The notes under the pieces were generated by a model that was not told the DNA's origin, searched no databases, and saw nothing but the letters and a program-made list of their open reading frames with translations. DNA of 64,000 bases, taken from positions 1 to 64,000 of the forward strand of contig JAUCBJ010002320.1 of the NCBI GenBank assembly GCA_032718475.1. Direction: 5' to 3'. Positions within the stretch are counted from its first letter, which is position 1; the number at the start of each line of letters is the position of its first letter. This stretch comes from Nemertoderma westbladi. Lineage: Eukaryota > Xenacoelomorpha > Nemertodermatida > Nemertodermatidae. The position numbers and the translations under genes were made by a program. Shown piece after piece: positions 1 to 11,854 of this stretch.

Positions 1-3000
1 CCCCCAATCCCCCAGTCCTACACTCCCCCCAATCCCCCAGTCCTACACTCCCCCAATCCCCCAGTCCTACACTCCCCCAATCCCCCAGTCCTACACTCCC
101 CCAATCCCCCAGTCCTACACTCCCCCAATCCCCCAGTCCTACACTCCCCCAATCCCCCAGTCCTACACTCCCCCAATCCCCCAGTCCTACACTCCCCCAA
201 TCCCCCAGTCCTACACTCCCCCAATCCCCCAGTCCTACACTCCCCCAATCCCCCAGTCCTACACTCCCCCAATCCCCCAGTCCTACACTCCCCCAATCCC
301 CCAGTCCTACACTCCCCCAATCCCCCAGTCCTACACTCCCCCAATCCCCCAGTCCTACACTCCCCCAATCCCCCAGTCCTACACTCCCCCAATCCCCCAG
401 TCCTACACTCCCCCAATCCCCCAGTCCTACACTCCCCCAATCCCCCAGTCCTACACTCCCCCCAATCCCCCAGTCCTACACTCCCCCAATCCCCCAGTCC
501 TACACTCCCCCAATCCCCCAGTCCTACACTCCCCCAATCCCCCAGTCCTACACTCCCCCAATCCCCCAGTCCTACACTCCCCCAATCCCCCAGTCCTACA
601 CTCCCCCAATCCCCCAGTCCTACACTCCCCCAATCCCCCAGTCCTACACTCCCCCAATCCCCCAGTCCTACACTCCCCCAATCCCCCAGTCCTACACTCC
701 CCCAATCCCCCAGTCCTACACTCCCCCAATCCCCCAGTCCTACACTCCCCCAATCCCCCAGTCCTACACTCCCCCAATCCCCCAGTCCTACACTCCCCCA
801 ATCCCCCAGTCCTACACTCCCCCAATCCCCCAGTCCTACACTCCCCCAATCCCCCAGTCCTACACTCCCCCAATCCCCCAGTCCTACACTCCCCCAATCC
901 CCCAGTCCTACACTCCCCCAATCCCCCAGTCCTACACTCCCCCAATCCCCCAGTCCTACACTCCCCCAATCCCCCAGTCCTACACTCCCCCAATCCCCCA
1001 GTCCTACACTCCCCCAATCCCCCAGTCCTACACTCCCCCAATCCCCCAGTCCTACACTCCCCCAATCCCCCAGTCCTACACTCCCCCAATCCCCCAGTCC
1101 TACACTCCCCCAATCCCCCAGTCCTACACTCCCCCAATCCCCCAGTCCTACACTCCCCCAATCCCCCAGTCCTACACTCCCCCAATCCCCCAGTCCTACA
1201 CTCCCCCAATCCCCCAGTCCTACACTCCCCCAATCCCCCAGTCCTACACTCCCCCAATCCCCCAGTCCTACACTCCCCCAATCCCCCAGTCCTACACTCC
1301 CCCAATCCCCCAGTCCTACACTCCCCCAATCCCCCAGTCCTACACTCCCCCAATCCCCCAGTCCTACACTCCCCCAATCCCCCAGTCCTACACTCCCCCA
1401 ATCCCCCAGTCCTACACTCCCCCAATCCCCCAGTCCTACACTCCCCCAATCCCCCAGTCCTACACTCCCCCAATCCCCCAGTCCTACACTCCCCCAATCC
1501 CCCAGTCCTACACTCCCCCAATCCCCCAGTCCTACACTCCCCCAATCCCCCAGTCCTACACTCCCCCAATCCCCCAGTCCTACACTCCCCCAATCCCCCA
1601 GTCCTACACTCCCCCAATCCCCCAGTCCTACACTCCCCCAATCCCCCAGTCCTACACTCCCCCAATCCCCCAGTCCTACACTCCCCCAATCCCCCAGTCC
1701 TACACTCCCCCAATCCCCCAGTCCTACACTCCCCCAATCCCCCAGTCCTACACTCCCCCAATCCCCCAGTCCTACACTCCCCCAATCCCCCAGTCCTACA
1801 CTCCCCCAATCCCCCAGTCCTACACTCCCCCAATCCCCCAGTCCTACACTCCCCCAATCCCCCAGTCCTACACTCCCCCAATCCCCCAGTCCTACACTCC
1901 CCCAATCCCCCAGTCCTACACTCCCCCAATCCCCCAGTCCTACACTCCCCCAATCCCCCAGTCCTACACTCCCCCAATCCCCCAGTCCTACACTCCCCCA
2001 ATCCCCCAGTCCTACACTCCCCCAATCCCCCAGTCCTACACTCCCCCAATCCCCCAGTCCTACACTCCCCCAATCCCCCAGTCCTACACTCCCCCAATCC
2101 CCCAGTCCTACACTCCCCCAATCCCCCAGTCCTACACTCCCCCAATCCCCCAGTCCTACACTCCCCCAATCCCCCAGTCCTACACTCCCCCAATCCCCCA
2201 GTCCTACACTCCCCCAATCCCCCAGTCCTACACTCCCCCAATCCCCCAGTCCTACACTCCCCCAATCCCCCAGTCCTACACTCCCCCAATCCCCCAGTCC
2301 TACACTCCCCCAATCCCCCAGTCCTACACTCCCCCAATCCCCCAGTCCTACACTCCCCCAATCCCCCAGTCCTACACTCCCCCAATCCCCCAGTCCTACA
2401 CTCCCCCAATCCCCCAGTCCTACACTCCCCCAATCCCCCAGTCCTACACTCCCCCAATCCCCCAGTCCTACACTCCCCCAATCCCCCAGTCCTACACTCC
2501 CCCAATCCCCCAGTCCTACACTCCCCCAATCCCCCAGTCCTACACTCCCCCAATCCCCCAGTCCTACACTCCCCCAATCCCCCAGTCCTACACTCCCCCA
2601 ATCCCCCAGTCCTACACTCCCCCAATCCCCCAGTCCTACACTCCCCCAATCCCCCAGTCCTACACTCCCCCAATCCCCCAGTCCTACACTCCCCCAATCC
2701 CCCAGTCCTACACTCCCCCAATCCCCCAGTCCTACACTCCCCCAATCCCCCAGTCCTACACTCCCCCAATCCCCCAGTCCTACACTCCCCCAATCCCCCA
2801 GTCCTACACTCCCCCAATCCCCCAGTCCTACACTCCCCCAATCCCCCAGTCCTACACTCCCCCAATCCCCCAGTCCTACACTCCCCCAATCCCCCAGTCC
2901 TACACTCCCCCAATCCCCCAGTCCTACACTCCCCCAATCCCCCAGTCCTACACTCCCCCAATCCCCCAGTCCTACACTCCCCCAATCCCCCAGTCCTACA

Positions 3001-3860
3001 CTCCCCCAATCCCCCAGTCCTACACTCCCCCAATCCCCCAGTCCTACACTCCCCCAATCCCCCAGTCCTACACTCCCCCAATCCCCCAGTCCTACACTCC
3101 CCCAATCCCCCAGTCCTACACTCCCCCAATCCCCCAGTCCTACACTCCCCCAATCCCCCAGTCCTACACTCCCCCAATCCCCCAGTCCTACACTCCCCCA
3201 ATCCCCCAGTCCTACACTCCCCCAATCCCCCAGTCCTACACTCCCCCAATCCCCCAGTCCTACACTCCCCCAATCCCCCAGTCCTACACTCCCCCAATCC
3301 CCCAGTCCTACACTCCCCCAATCCCCCAGTCCTACACTCCCCCAATCCCCCAGTCCTACACTCCCCCAATCCCCCAGTCCTACACTCCCCCAATCCCCCA
3401 GTCCTACACTCCCCCAATCCCCCAGTCCTACACTCCCCCAATCCCCCAGTCCTACACTCCCCCAATCCCCCAGTCCTACACTCCCCCAATCCCCCAGTCC
3501 TACACTCCCCCAATCCCCCAGTCCTACACTCCCCCAATCCCCCAGTCCTACACTCCCCCAATCCCCCAGTCCTACACTCCCCCAATCCCCCAGTCCTACA
3601 CTCCCCCAATCCCCCAGTCCTACACTCCCCCAATCCCCCAGTCCTACACTCCCCCAATCCCCCAGTCCTACACTCCCCCAATCCCCCAGTCCTACACTCC
3701 CCCAATCCCCCAGTCCTACACTCCCCCAATCCCCCAGTCCTACACTCCCCCAATCCCCCAGTCCTACACTCCCCCAATCCCCCAGTCCTACACTCCCCCA
3801 ATCCCCCAGTCCTACACTCCCCCAATCCCCCAGTCCTACACTCCCCCCAATCCCCCAGTC
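1..3860. repeat. 24-bp GC-rich minisatellite array
   Basis: About 160 head-to-tail copies of a 24-bp unit made of two C5 runs joined by AAT, then AGTCCTACACT. The array is almost perfectly uniform. The only visible variants are units with one extra C near 24-30, 456-463 and 3841-3848. It continues past the left edge and ends sharply at 3860. Because 24 is divisible by 3, the minus strand stays open for long stretches with an eight-residue periodic peptide, which is a by-product of the period and not a gene. Each unit has two G5 runs on the minus strand, so G-quadruplex or i-motif folding is possible. Confidence 0.97.
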
Positions 3861-3929
3861 ATGAGAGGGTATCTACTGTAAAACATTAAAATATCTTCTG
3901 CTATATAATTTGTAACTAGTGCATTACAT

Positions 3930-4845
3930 TTGGCTGCGGACCGTACAATTCCAAAAATAAAAGGTCCTCGCAACAATGCGAAGTCGAAGAACGTGCCTGG
4001 ATGGAACGAGTTCCTGAAGGACAAATACAATGAATCGAAATTATTTTTCAGTATATGGCGCACTCACTCAATTATTGTAAATATTAAAATATCTAAGTTT
4101 ATGTCTATAGTACCTAAATCACATAATCAGAACTAGTAGGTAGTGTATCTATTAACGGTATCAGACTTGAAACTGTAACTAAATATAAACTTAGGGCACG
4201 TGCTCCACAATACTACAGACGATAGCTTCGACATCCTCAATCAGTTATCTAGTCTATACAGAAGGGGGAATTTCTTAATTAGGAAGTTTTTCCACTGCTC
4301 TAAGAACATTAAAGTGTATTTCGTGCCTTTTGCACCCAGGTTTACTGCAACGCATTATGGGCAAGACGGAATTACACTCTTTCCATCTTTGATAAATTCC
4401 GCCTAGCTTATAACAATATCATTAGGAAACTTTTTGGCTTCAAATTTGATTGCAGTGTTTCATACATGTGTGGAGTACTCAATCTCCCCAAAGTCATTCA
4501 TATCCGTCACAGTGCCCGTGAGTCATTATTGCATCGTGTGAGAGAGTCCCAGAACAGCCTTGTCCAAACCGTAACTTATGCAACGTTCCAGACGAGTCGT
4601 ATCATTGGTGTAGACAATGATATTTAATTTATTCACCGTTTTCATTGTACATGTAATTTATTATTTATTGTGCTTTTCGGATCGGGGCCCTAATATATAT
4701 ATATATTTTTCTTTTTTTTTACATATTTACATCTAACATGATTTATCTAATTGTGCTTACTGTTCTATACTTTATTATAATGTATGTTTTTATGGGCTTT
4801 CCTACGGGCCTGGTATAAAGAATTAAATAAATAAATAAATAATAC
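3930..4845 (+). pseudogene. LINE (non-LTR retrotransposon) remnant, internally deleted
   Basis: Two pieces of one LINE ORF survive in order. 3930-4061 encodes the connector that commonly lies between endonuclease and reverse transcriptase (VPGWNEFLKDKYNES). 4200-4625, with frame breaks, encodes the C-terminal region after the RT (SLYRRGNFLIRKF, then AYNNIIRKLFGFKF). The RT core between them is missing, so the copy is internally deleted. The end near 4825-4845 is an AAAT-rich tail typical of LINE 3' ends. The clade cannot be fixed from this much. The copy is dead. Confidence 0.7.
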
Positions 4846-6850
4846 CATTAACATAAATCAATGTACATTATTGTGCCACATTAGGGCACACTGACGGATT
4901 CTTCACGAGTTAAGCAAACGTAGCAATCGCCGTGAGTGTCGCTAACGTCAGGATTTGTTTTTATATAATATATTGAATGCACACTCAGACATCACTGTTT
5001 CCAAAGAAACAATTGTTCCATAATTTTTACTATAGTTTTCTAAGTTGGTTCTATAGAATGTGAATACATTTATAATCTAACAAAAGTCAGAATCTTCTTC
5101 CTGCAAAACTTTTATTACACCAATTTTCGTATTAATGACTATTTATTGTACGGTAAATAAAATATGCTTTATTTACCGTTCGTCCCGAGATCTGTTTTTT
5201 TTAATAAGTCGGATCGAGGGGCGACAAGGTAAATAACGTGTTGTATATTTATCGTACAATATGTAATTTTATTGTTAAAACATCCTAATTACTGCATTAT
5301 AATTATTAAAAGATATTTTTGTTTAATAAGTAATTAAATATTGCATCAGTTGCAACGCAGCGTCGTCCTTATTGTGATTTGTTGATACCAATGCAATGGA
5401 AAGGTGTCGTTGAAAGGATTCCAAATTTAAAATAAGTATTAATGTCGTTGATAAATAGCTGAGAAATGGGCGTTCAAAAAGTGCAGAACTCTGCATCCGA
5501 TACAGCCTGCAGGGCAGGCCATTTATTATATTTAATAAATACATAATATTCTGGAACATATTATTTATTTGAAGATTATTAATTACTTTATGTTATTTTA
5601 CTAGTCATAGCTACTGATTCAATAAATATAATGTCCAAGAATAGTATTTATTCAGTATAAAGTTGACTGATTGAAGAGCAATAATCCCCATTGAGTAATA
5701 GGTTAATAATGCTTATATTATTTACCGGTCGCCCATTGACTGAGCGGTAAATAATGTAAATTTTAACAATAAAATTTATATAATATATTTTTATAAAATA
5801 TGATACTTCTGAAATAAATGAGAGGCCTTAATATGTCTACAAAACGCCAAAATTTGCAATAACTACCTGTACCTGACCGTGTTTGTTAAATTTGTTAATA
5901 TTAAAAATCAAAAGTTTTCCACTTAGTTTGTTTTCGACTCTTTTTGTCAGTTTAATATCTTTTTCTCTCCGTTTTCTTCTATTATTGGGGTGGATTAAGT
6001 AACAGTTTGGTTCTGGGTATGTTCGGTTAGTTTGGTATGGCATATTAGATTGACAAGTTCCCCAACGCAAACCAAACCCAAAACGAACCCCAACCAATTC
6101 CTAATCAAAATGTTAATTCGAATTAAGTCACTACATTAAGAGAGAGGGTGTACAAGTCAAGTTGTTGTTGGTGTGGTGTCACTCACATGCAATTCTACTT
6201 AGGTATTTATTACAAGTGATTGACCATGCGACTATTATATATTATATAGCTTTATTAATATTTATATTGACTGGCATTCATTCCCTTTTATACTTCATTG
6301 GCTTTCACTACAAATTATCATATTAAAATGGATCAACATGAAGTCATAAGTATATTATTTTACATAACCAAAATAAAGTTTTCATTAATTCTGCATTGTG
6401 TACACTTGTCATTCTAATTAGCGGAATAAACTTTTCAATATAAATAAAACTACATTCTGCTTTCTGTTGATGTAACGTTACAAGTTGATGCAAATCCGTA
6501 AATAATACGCATTTGCATGTATCACTGTATTTCTTGTGCATTATTAATATAAACGCAACCATAATTTGAACTTATGTTAATCAATCCATTTCAGTTAAAA
6601 ATGGTGGAAAATGATTGTTTTGTGAGAAAATCGACTTTGAAGTTTTTGAGATAAACGCGTTTTCAATGAAAAATTCAAACACTGCCGCCAATTAAATATC
6701 TTCGTTCTTTAACAACGTTTTGAAAATTGTTTTTAAATTTGTCTTTTTTTTGAGAATTTTTACTGAAATTATTAGAATTTTGAAAATAAGTTGAATTAAT
6801 GGGCCAAAATTCTACAAATCGTAATAAGATTGCATAAAATTTGAAATGGT
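4846..6850. other. Non-coding AT-rich interval with hairpins
   Basis: I see no supportable gene here; the ORFs are short and lack recognisable motifs. Two hairpins share a stem word: CGGTAAATAAA (5151-5161) pairs with TTTATTTACCG (5168-5178), and ATTATTTACCG (5717-5727) pairs with CGGTAAATAAT (5745-5755). A related AGGTAAATAA lies near 5227. They may mark the ends of a small repeat of about 600 bp. Confidence 0.5.
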
Positions 6851-8735
6851 GTTGTCGCATTTCGGCAACAATAGCGATTCGGCAAAATAGTCACGATTCG
6901 GCAAAATAGTCGCGATTCGGCAAAAAAGTTACGTTTCAGTAAAAAGTTAAAGTTTCGTTTCAAAAAAGTTACATTTCAATATTACCGTAGTATTCTTTAT
7001 TGCAGGATTGTCAGTGTTGACTAGAGTTCACTGTACACTACCATCAATACACTTTAAATATAAAATACAATAGCCCTTTCGTTAGTTACAGTGCCATTAA
7101 TAGTTTGTATTTCGCGGGATATAGAATAGGGCTTAGTGTTGTATGTCAGCATGATGGATATAGTCAGAATAGGGTCTAGTGTTGTATGTAGTATGTCAGC
7201 ATCAACCATGAATTTGAGTTTAAAGTATCTTATCTGAAATAAGGAGATGCAATTAGAGTACCTTTGAATAGCATCCCGGTTCTGATCTTAATGGCTTTAT
7301 TATTTCACTCACTCACTACGTTCGTTCATGTAACAAACCACTCGAGCCCCAGCTCACTCTAAATTGCTCCTTTTGAGGTATTAGTGAATAACAATTCAGC
7401 ACAAATAATTCACGCGTATTCCTAAAGAACAAATTAGATAGCAAATTACAGCTGCTGATAAAATATTATTGAATTCAACCATTTATTAATATAATCTGAA
7501 TAATATACAGTAGGGTGTTGTCGCGTTTCAGGCAACTGATAGTAACGTTAGTGCCGCGTTTCGGCAACTAATAGTCGCGTTTCGGCGACATGGTAACAAA
7601 GTTACGTTTTGGCAACTGAGTGATGCATTTCGGCAACTCATAGTTGCATTACGGCAACTTTTAATAGGATGCAATTAGGCAAACTGACAGATGCGTTTCA
7701 GCAATGGCCAACTGGATACTGTATAGAGCCTACAGTATAGAGATAGGTAGAATCTCAACGTCATCATCATCGAATTGTATCAACAACATATGGCAGAGCA
7801 AACAGCAAATCAGTATTATTTATTACCTTTGCCTCAATACGTTTCCCATTATTCATTTTCATTCTACATTATTTTACCCACGCCTACTCCAACACTACTT
7901 CGAGTTATATAGAAACTGATGTTATTAATTCCATATAATTATTGTCTACATATTATTCGAAATATTATAAGTCTATTAATTCAACCTGATATTATAATTC
8001 AATCTGATATAAATTCATGCAGTAGGCCTACTATGTTTATCTATTCCCCTTTTCAATTTTGGTTTTTCTACTCGCGTTCGACTCAGTAGATAGAGTTATT
8101 TTATTTAGAATCCGACATATCTCAGGATCAGTTTGAGACCAAAATGGAGAGCGTACAATGATTAGTTCTAATTTTAGGTTAGTTTGAGTAACAGCTGTCC
8201 AGCGTCACGGACGGAACGTCATGGGTGGAAAAAAAATCCACATTTATCAATCAGACGACAAAATCATATTTTATCACTGCCAATGTGCTGTGCAAACCAG
8301 CAATGTACACATATAAATGACCAATTAACAACTCAGCCATCAATAACTATAAGTAACTTTTAAACTTGTCATCATTTATCATTTACTTACATAATGAATG
8401 TAGTCTAAGTTACATTACATAGGCGGGATTGTGACCTAGTTGCCGAAACGCAACTTCAGTTCGCCGAAATGCAACTACGAGTTGCCGAAATGCAACTACG
8501 AGTTGCCGAAACACAAATATAGCAGTTGGTGAAACGTAATTGTTCAGTTGCCGAAACGCGAATTTGAGTTGCCTAAACGTGACAGTTGCCGAAACGCGAT
8601 GTAACCTACAGTAACACCCTAGTATTTATCTATCTTATTTTGCCGAAAGCCAACTTTTTCTGCCGAATCACAACTTTTTGCCGAATCACGACTGTTGCTG
8701 CATCGCGACAGTTGGCGAAATACGACGTAGTTTTT
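6851..8735. mobile_element. Probable non-autonomous DNA transposon(s) with nested inverted clusters of short motifs
   Basis: Four clusters of short motifs lie symmetrically. The outer left cluster (6851-6975) repeats CGATTCGGCAAAA. The inner left cluster (7512-7710) repeats GCGTTTCGGCAACT. The inner right cluster (8438-8612) carries the same inner motif inverted (AGTTGCCGAAACGC). The outer right cluster (8639-8735) carries the outer motif inverted (TTGCCGAATCAC). The inner element appears to begin AGGGTGTT (7512-7519) and end AACACCCT (8613-8620), flanked by AGT on both sides. Such subterminal repeats usually serve as transposase binding sites. No transposase is encoded and the core 7711-8430 has no gene. 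It may be one element with two motif classes, or one element nested in another. Confidence 0.55.
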
Positions 8736-9132
8736 AAATAGTGTCTCCTTATCATTGATTCATGGCGGAGTCTAACATGACATCAAATTATCACGTTGTG
8801 CGTCGGATATTGTGCATGCGCCGTGATGAGCCATTAGATTCCTGACAGAACTGGTTCAAGCAGTAGCTACTTGTTTTCTCTTGTTCTGTAACAAAGCGCT
8901 TCGCTGCACATTAATTGGTTATACTTCTTATATATATGTATGACTTTTGGTGCTTTTGTTTGTTTAAACATTCATAGATAGAACAAAGTAAATATGTAAT
9001 TTGGATAGACTTAGGGCGAACAATGCTATAGAAAGCAATTGAAATGAACAATGCGGATCCTCTAAAGATTACAAATAAATATTTAAATTACAAAATGTAC
9101 ATGAGTAGTATATGTTTGTAGTCCCTTGCGCC

Positions 9133-9552
9133 AAAGTCACCCATAGCCCATCATTACCATCCATTTCTACTCCTTCCTCCAATCAGAAGCCACCATTTCA
9201 ACTTTTACCAGTGGTCGTTATTATTTCATCCAATCAGATGCCAGCATTTCAACCGTAACCATGGTAACTTCAAGTTCCCGCATATTCCGCTAGAGGCGTT
9301 ATTAGTCACCCAACGCTACTCCTTCCTCCAATCATAAGCCTTTATCTTAGAGGCGCTACGAGTGTCTACAGGTAACTTCTACTATTTTTCATTTCGTAAT
9401 TTTTCACCAGTAACTAAATTTAATTTCGCAATTTTTCAGATAACAAAATATTCAACTGGGTTCGAACTCGGGACTGTTATAACTCCTCACAACTCACCAC
9501 TCACTCTTCCATCCAACCTCGAGAGAAAAAGGCGATAAACATCCGAGTTATA
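9133..9552 (+). repeat. Polinton left terminal inverted repeat
   Basis: This is the inverted counterpart of 27277-27872. The outermost shared word is GTCACCCATAGCCC (9136-9149) and the innermost is ATCCGAGTTATA (9541-9552). Identity is high but imperfect. A second degraded copy of the inner end, from CACTCTTCCATCCAACC to GAGTTATACC, lies at about 9798-9856, so the inner boundary has been partly duplicated. The TIR contains a tRNA-like B-box word (GGTTCGAACTC). Confidence 0.9.
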
Positions 9553-10266
9553 ACAAAATATTCATTCGATGATATGATATGATATTGTACTGTACAGTAC
9601 GTAGCCTAACCTAACCATCCTATCGTATACCTACCGTAGCTATGATGGTTATTCTTCCTTTCACTTTTTTCTCTCCCTCTCTCTCTCTTTAGTGTTGTTT
9701 GTTATTGATTGATTGTTGTCAACTCAATGATTTCTTATCCACCCACCCACCCGCTACTTGTCCACGTTGCTGTACCATCGTGTTTTACCACAATTCTCCA
9801 CTCACTCTTCCATCCAACCACGAGAGAAAAAGGCAATAAATATCTGAGTTATACCATAGCCATTGAATTCTTCATCTTCAACACTGGTAGCAGATGTTTA
9901 TAAATAGCTTCTAGTTCCTTAACATAATTACTATAGCATAGAATACATTAATTCGACTATTAATAATAATTGATTTCTTTTATCGTTGTATATATGTGAC
10001 TGCTCGGTCAACTAAGTTGAATATAAGTTAGAATGATAGGACTAGCATTGTTCACGTTGCATCTGTTACTCGTTACTGCTATTTCACTCTCTAACTCACA
10101 CTAATGTAATAATTTTAGCTGTACACGTTGCATCTGTTACACGAAACTACTATATTATTCACTGTAAGTTACTCTGTTGTAATAAAGCAACCATATAAAC
10201 CGAAGTTTTACAATCTAATAATCATTTATTTAGTTTTTATTTTTCAAAATAGTTTTCATTCTAATT
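9553..10266. other. Left subterminal non-coding region of the Polinton
   Basis: It holds no supportable gene. It contains the partial TIR copy at about 9798-9856, a CT-rich stretch near 9656-9690 and a short duplication of ACGTTGCATCTGTTAC (about 10053 and 10126). It presumably contains the promoter of the gene starting at 10267. Confidence 0.5.
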
Positions 10267-11310
10267 ATGGATTTATTTAAAAAAAGTTCAAACAATACTT
10301 GGAAATTTACATGTAATAAATATACCTGTAGTATTGTTTATGGCAAGTACTTTATATTACACTCAAGCGATAGCAATGTAACAACATGCTTCTCTTACTG
10401 GGATACACTCTACCTTCTAGACATCTTAGAAATATTAATCAACCGACAAAAGGAATCATCAGTTTCAAGAGGTAATATTTATCCTAATATAGAATTTACA
10501 AGAGGAGAGTTAAATATTTCCACCTGTGTTATTACTGAAAACGTATATATTCAGAAGCGAGGCAAATGTCAAATTCTAAACAAATCACTCATTAATTTAT
10601 TGCTTCAGAGTAAGACAGAAATATTAGAATTGTTATCACCACCACTCGAAATAATAAATCAGTGTTCTGTTGTTAATTTAACCAACCCATCTTTTGTTGG
10701 TTTTGTAAGCAAATATAAAGGAACGGCTTATATGGGACTATGGGAGATTTCAGCTAGATATTCTGATGCTATTGGTCTTAGGTATTATAATGGGTTTAAC
10801 TTAACAGCTTCGGAAGTAAATTCATTGTTGTATGAAAGGAATTATGAAATTAGTAACGAAGGTGTCTTTTCAGAGCTAGATACGAGCGATAAAGCTTTAT
10901 CTGACCGACTTAAAGTAAAAATAAATGTACAAGAAAAAAAAGTAATTATTACAGACAAGGAAAGCAAATATTTACAGTTATATTACGATAAAGACATACC
11001 ACATATAGAGTTTCTCAACGATATGATGGAAAAGGTTTCATCAACTGATATAGCAGACGGTTTCGCGATTCTATATCAACCAACTTGGAAGTTTAAGGTT
11101 AATAAGTCATTTCCAGAAGCAGTTTCATCCACATTTAATCCAAAGACATACATCGAAGAGACATCGAGTGATAGAAAGCGCAGATCTACGTCTCAAACAT
11201 CTTCCAATCCCAACAATGATTCTATACCTACAAAGAAAAGAAAAGTTACAAAAGCAAGTGAAGAGGTAGCAGATTACAATAAGGAACATATAAAAGCAGT
11301 ATCAGATTGA
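10267..11310 (+). CDS. Unknown Polinton protein with a C-terminal nuclear localisation signal
   Basis: An intact 347-aa ORF, the first gene inside the left TIR. I do not recognise the family. The first 300 residues look like a folded soluble protein with mixed beta and helical character and scattered Cys, without a clear zinc motif. The last 45 residues are polar and basic (DRKRRS, then IPTKKRKVTK), and the latter is very close to a classical monopartite nuclear localisation signal. That suggests a nuclear role, such as replication or DNA binding beside the polymerase, but this is inference. It shares the + strand with PolB, 545 bp upstream of it. The start is the first ATG of the frame, after an AT-rich leader. 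Confidence 0.75.
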   Translation: MDLFKKSSNNTWKFTCNKYTCSIVYGKYFILHSSDSNVTTCFSYWDTLYLLDILEILINRQKESSVSRGNIYPNIEFTRGELNISTCVITENVYIQKRGKCQILNKSLINLLLQSKTEILELLSPPLEIINQCSVVNLTNPSFVGFVSKYKGTAYMGLWEISARYSDAIGLRYYNGFNLTASEVNSLLYERNYEISNEGVFSELDTSDKALSDRLKVKINVQEKKVIITDKESKYLQLYYDKDIPHIEFLNDMMEKVSSTDIADGFAILYQPTWKFKVNKSFPEAVSSTFNPKTYIEETSSDRKRRSTSQTSSNPNNDSIPTKKRKVTKASEEVADYNKEHIKAVSD

Positions 11311-11854
11311 TTTATTATTAACTAGAGACTTTTTTTTTCAGTTTCACACTGACTAGTAAAGGTAACTTTTTAACACAAAGCATGATTATTATAAAGTATT
11401 TGCATGTAAAGGTGACTTTATTGAGTAAATATTGGTGATAGTTTATATTTAATGTGAGCATGGGATTAGGTATTCAACATTCGCATGTAAATGCATGAGT
11501 TTACACCTGATATTATAATAAAACCTACTTTAACAATGAAAATTAAAAACGCATTATGCACATCTTGGTTTAGACTTGATTTTATTATAAAGAATTCAGT
11601 TGTAAAAGCAACTTTATTTATGATATTAGTTTCCAATGTAACTGTTATTTATGATTGGTTGGTATAAGTAGAAACTTGAAATATATATAAAGAGCTCAAC
11701 TGATTCAATCGAGCTCATTCTGAAAATATTAAATTAATTAAAGTTTAGATATTATATTTTATTTGTGTTGAGTAGCTTATGAATTTTTTTTTGATTATAT
11801 ATATATATAACAATATTCATATTAATTTTAAATTGTTTTTAGGCTAATAAAGAG
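11311..11854. other. Intergenic region upstream of PolB
   Basis: It is AT-rich and has no gene. Several imperfect copies of a GCATGTAAA..ACTTTATT-type word occur (about 11401, 11484 and 11598), and an (AT)n tract lies at about 11797-11808 just before the polymerase start. Confidence 0.4.

Noticed and set aside
18-3825. Very long minus-strand ORFs (up to 1,124 codons) of repeating GECRTGGL
   Set aside because: They follow from a 24-bp period without a stop; the one-base variants break the frame and there is no codon-level selection visible.
1-3860. Telomere or CRISPR-like array
   Set aside because: The unit is 24 bp with no spacers and does not match any telomeric hexamer; the array simply abuts ordinary single-copy-like sequence.
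5837-6097. 86-codon minus-strand ORF
   Set aside because: Low complexity, no motif and no neighbouring gene structure.
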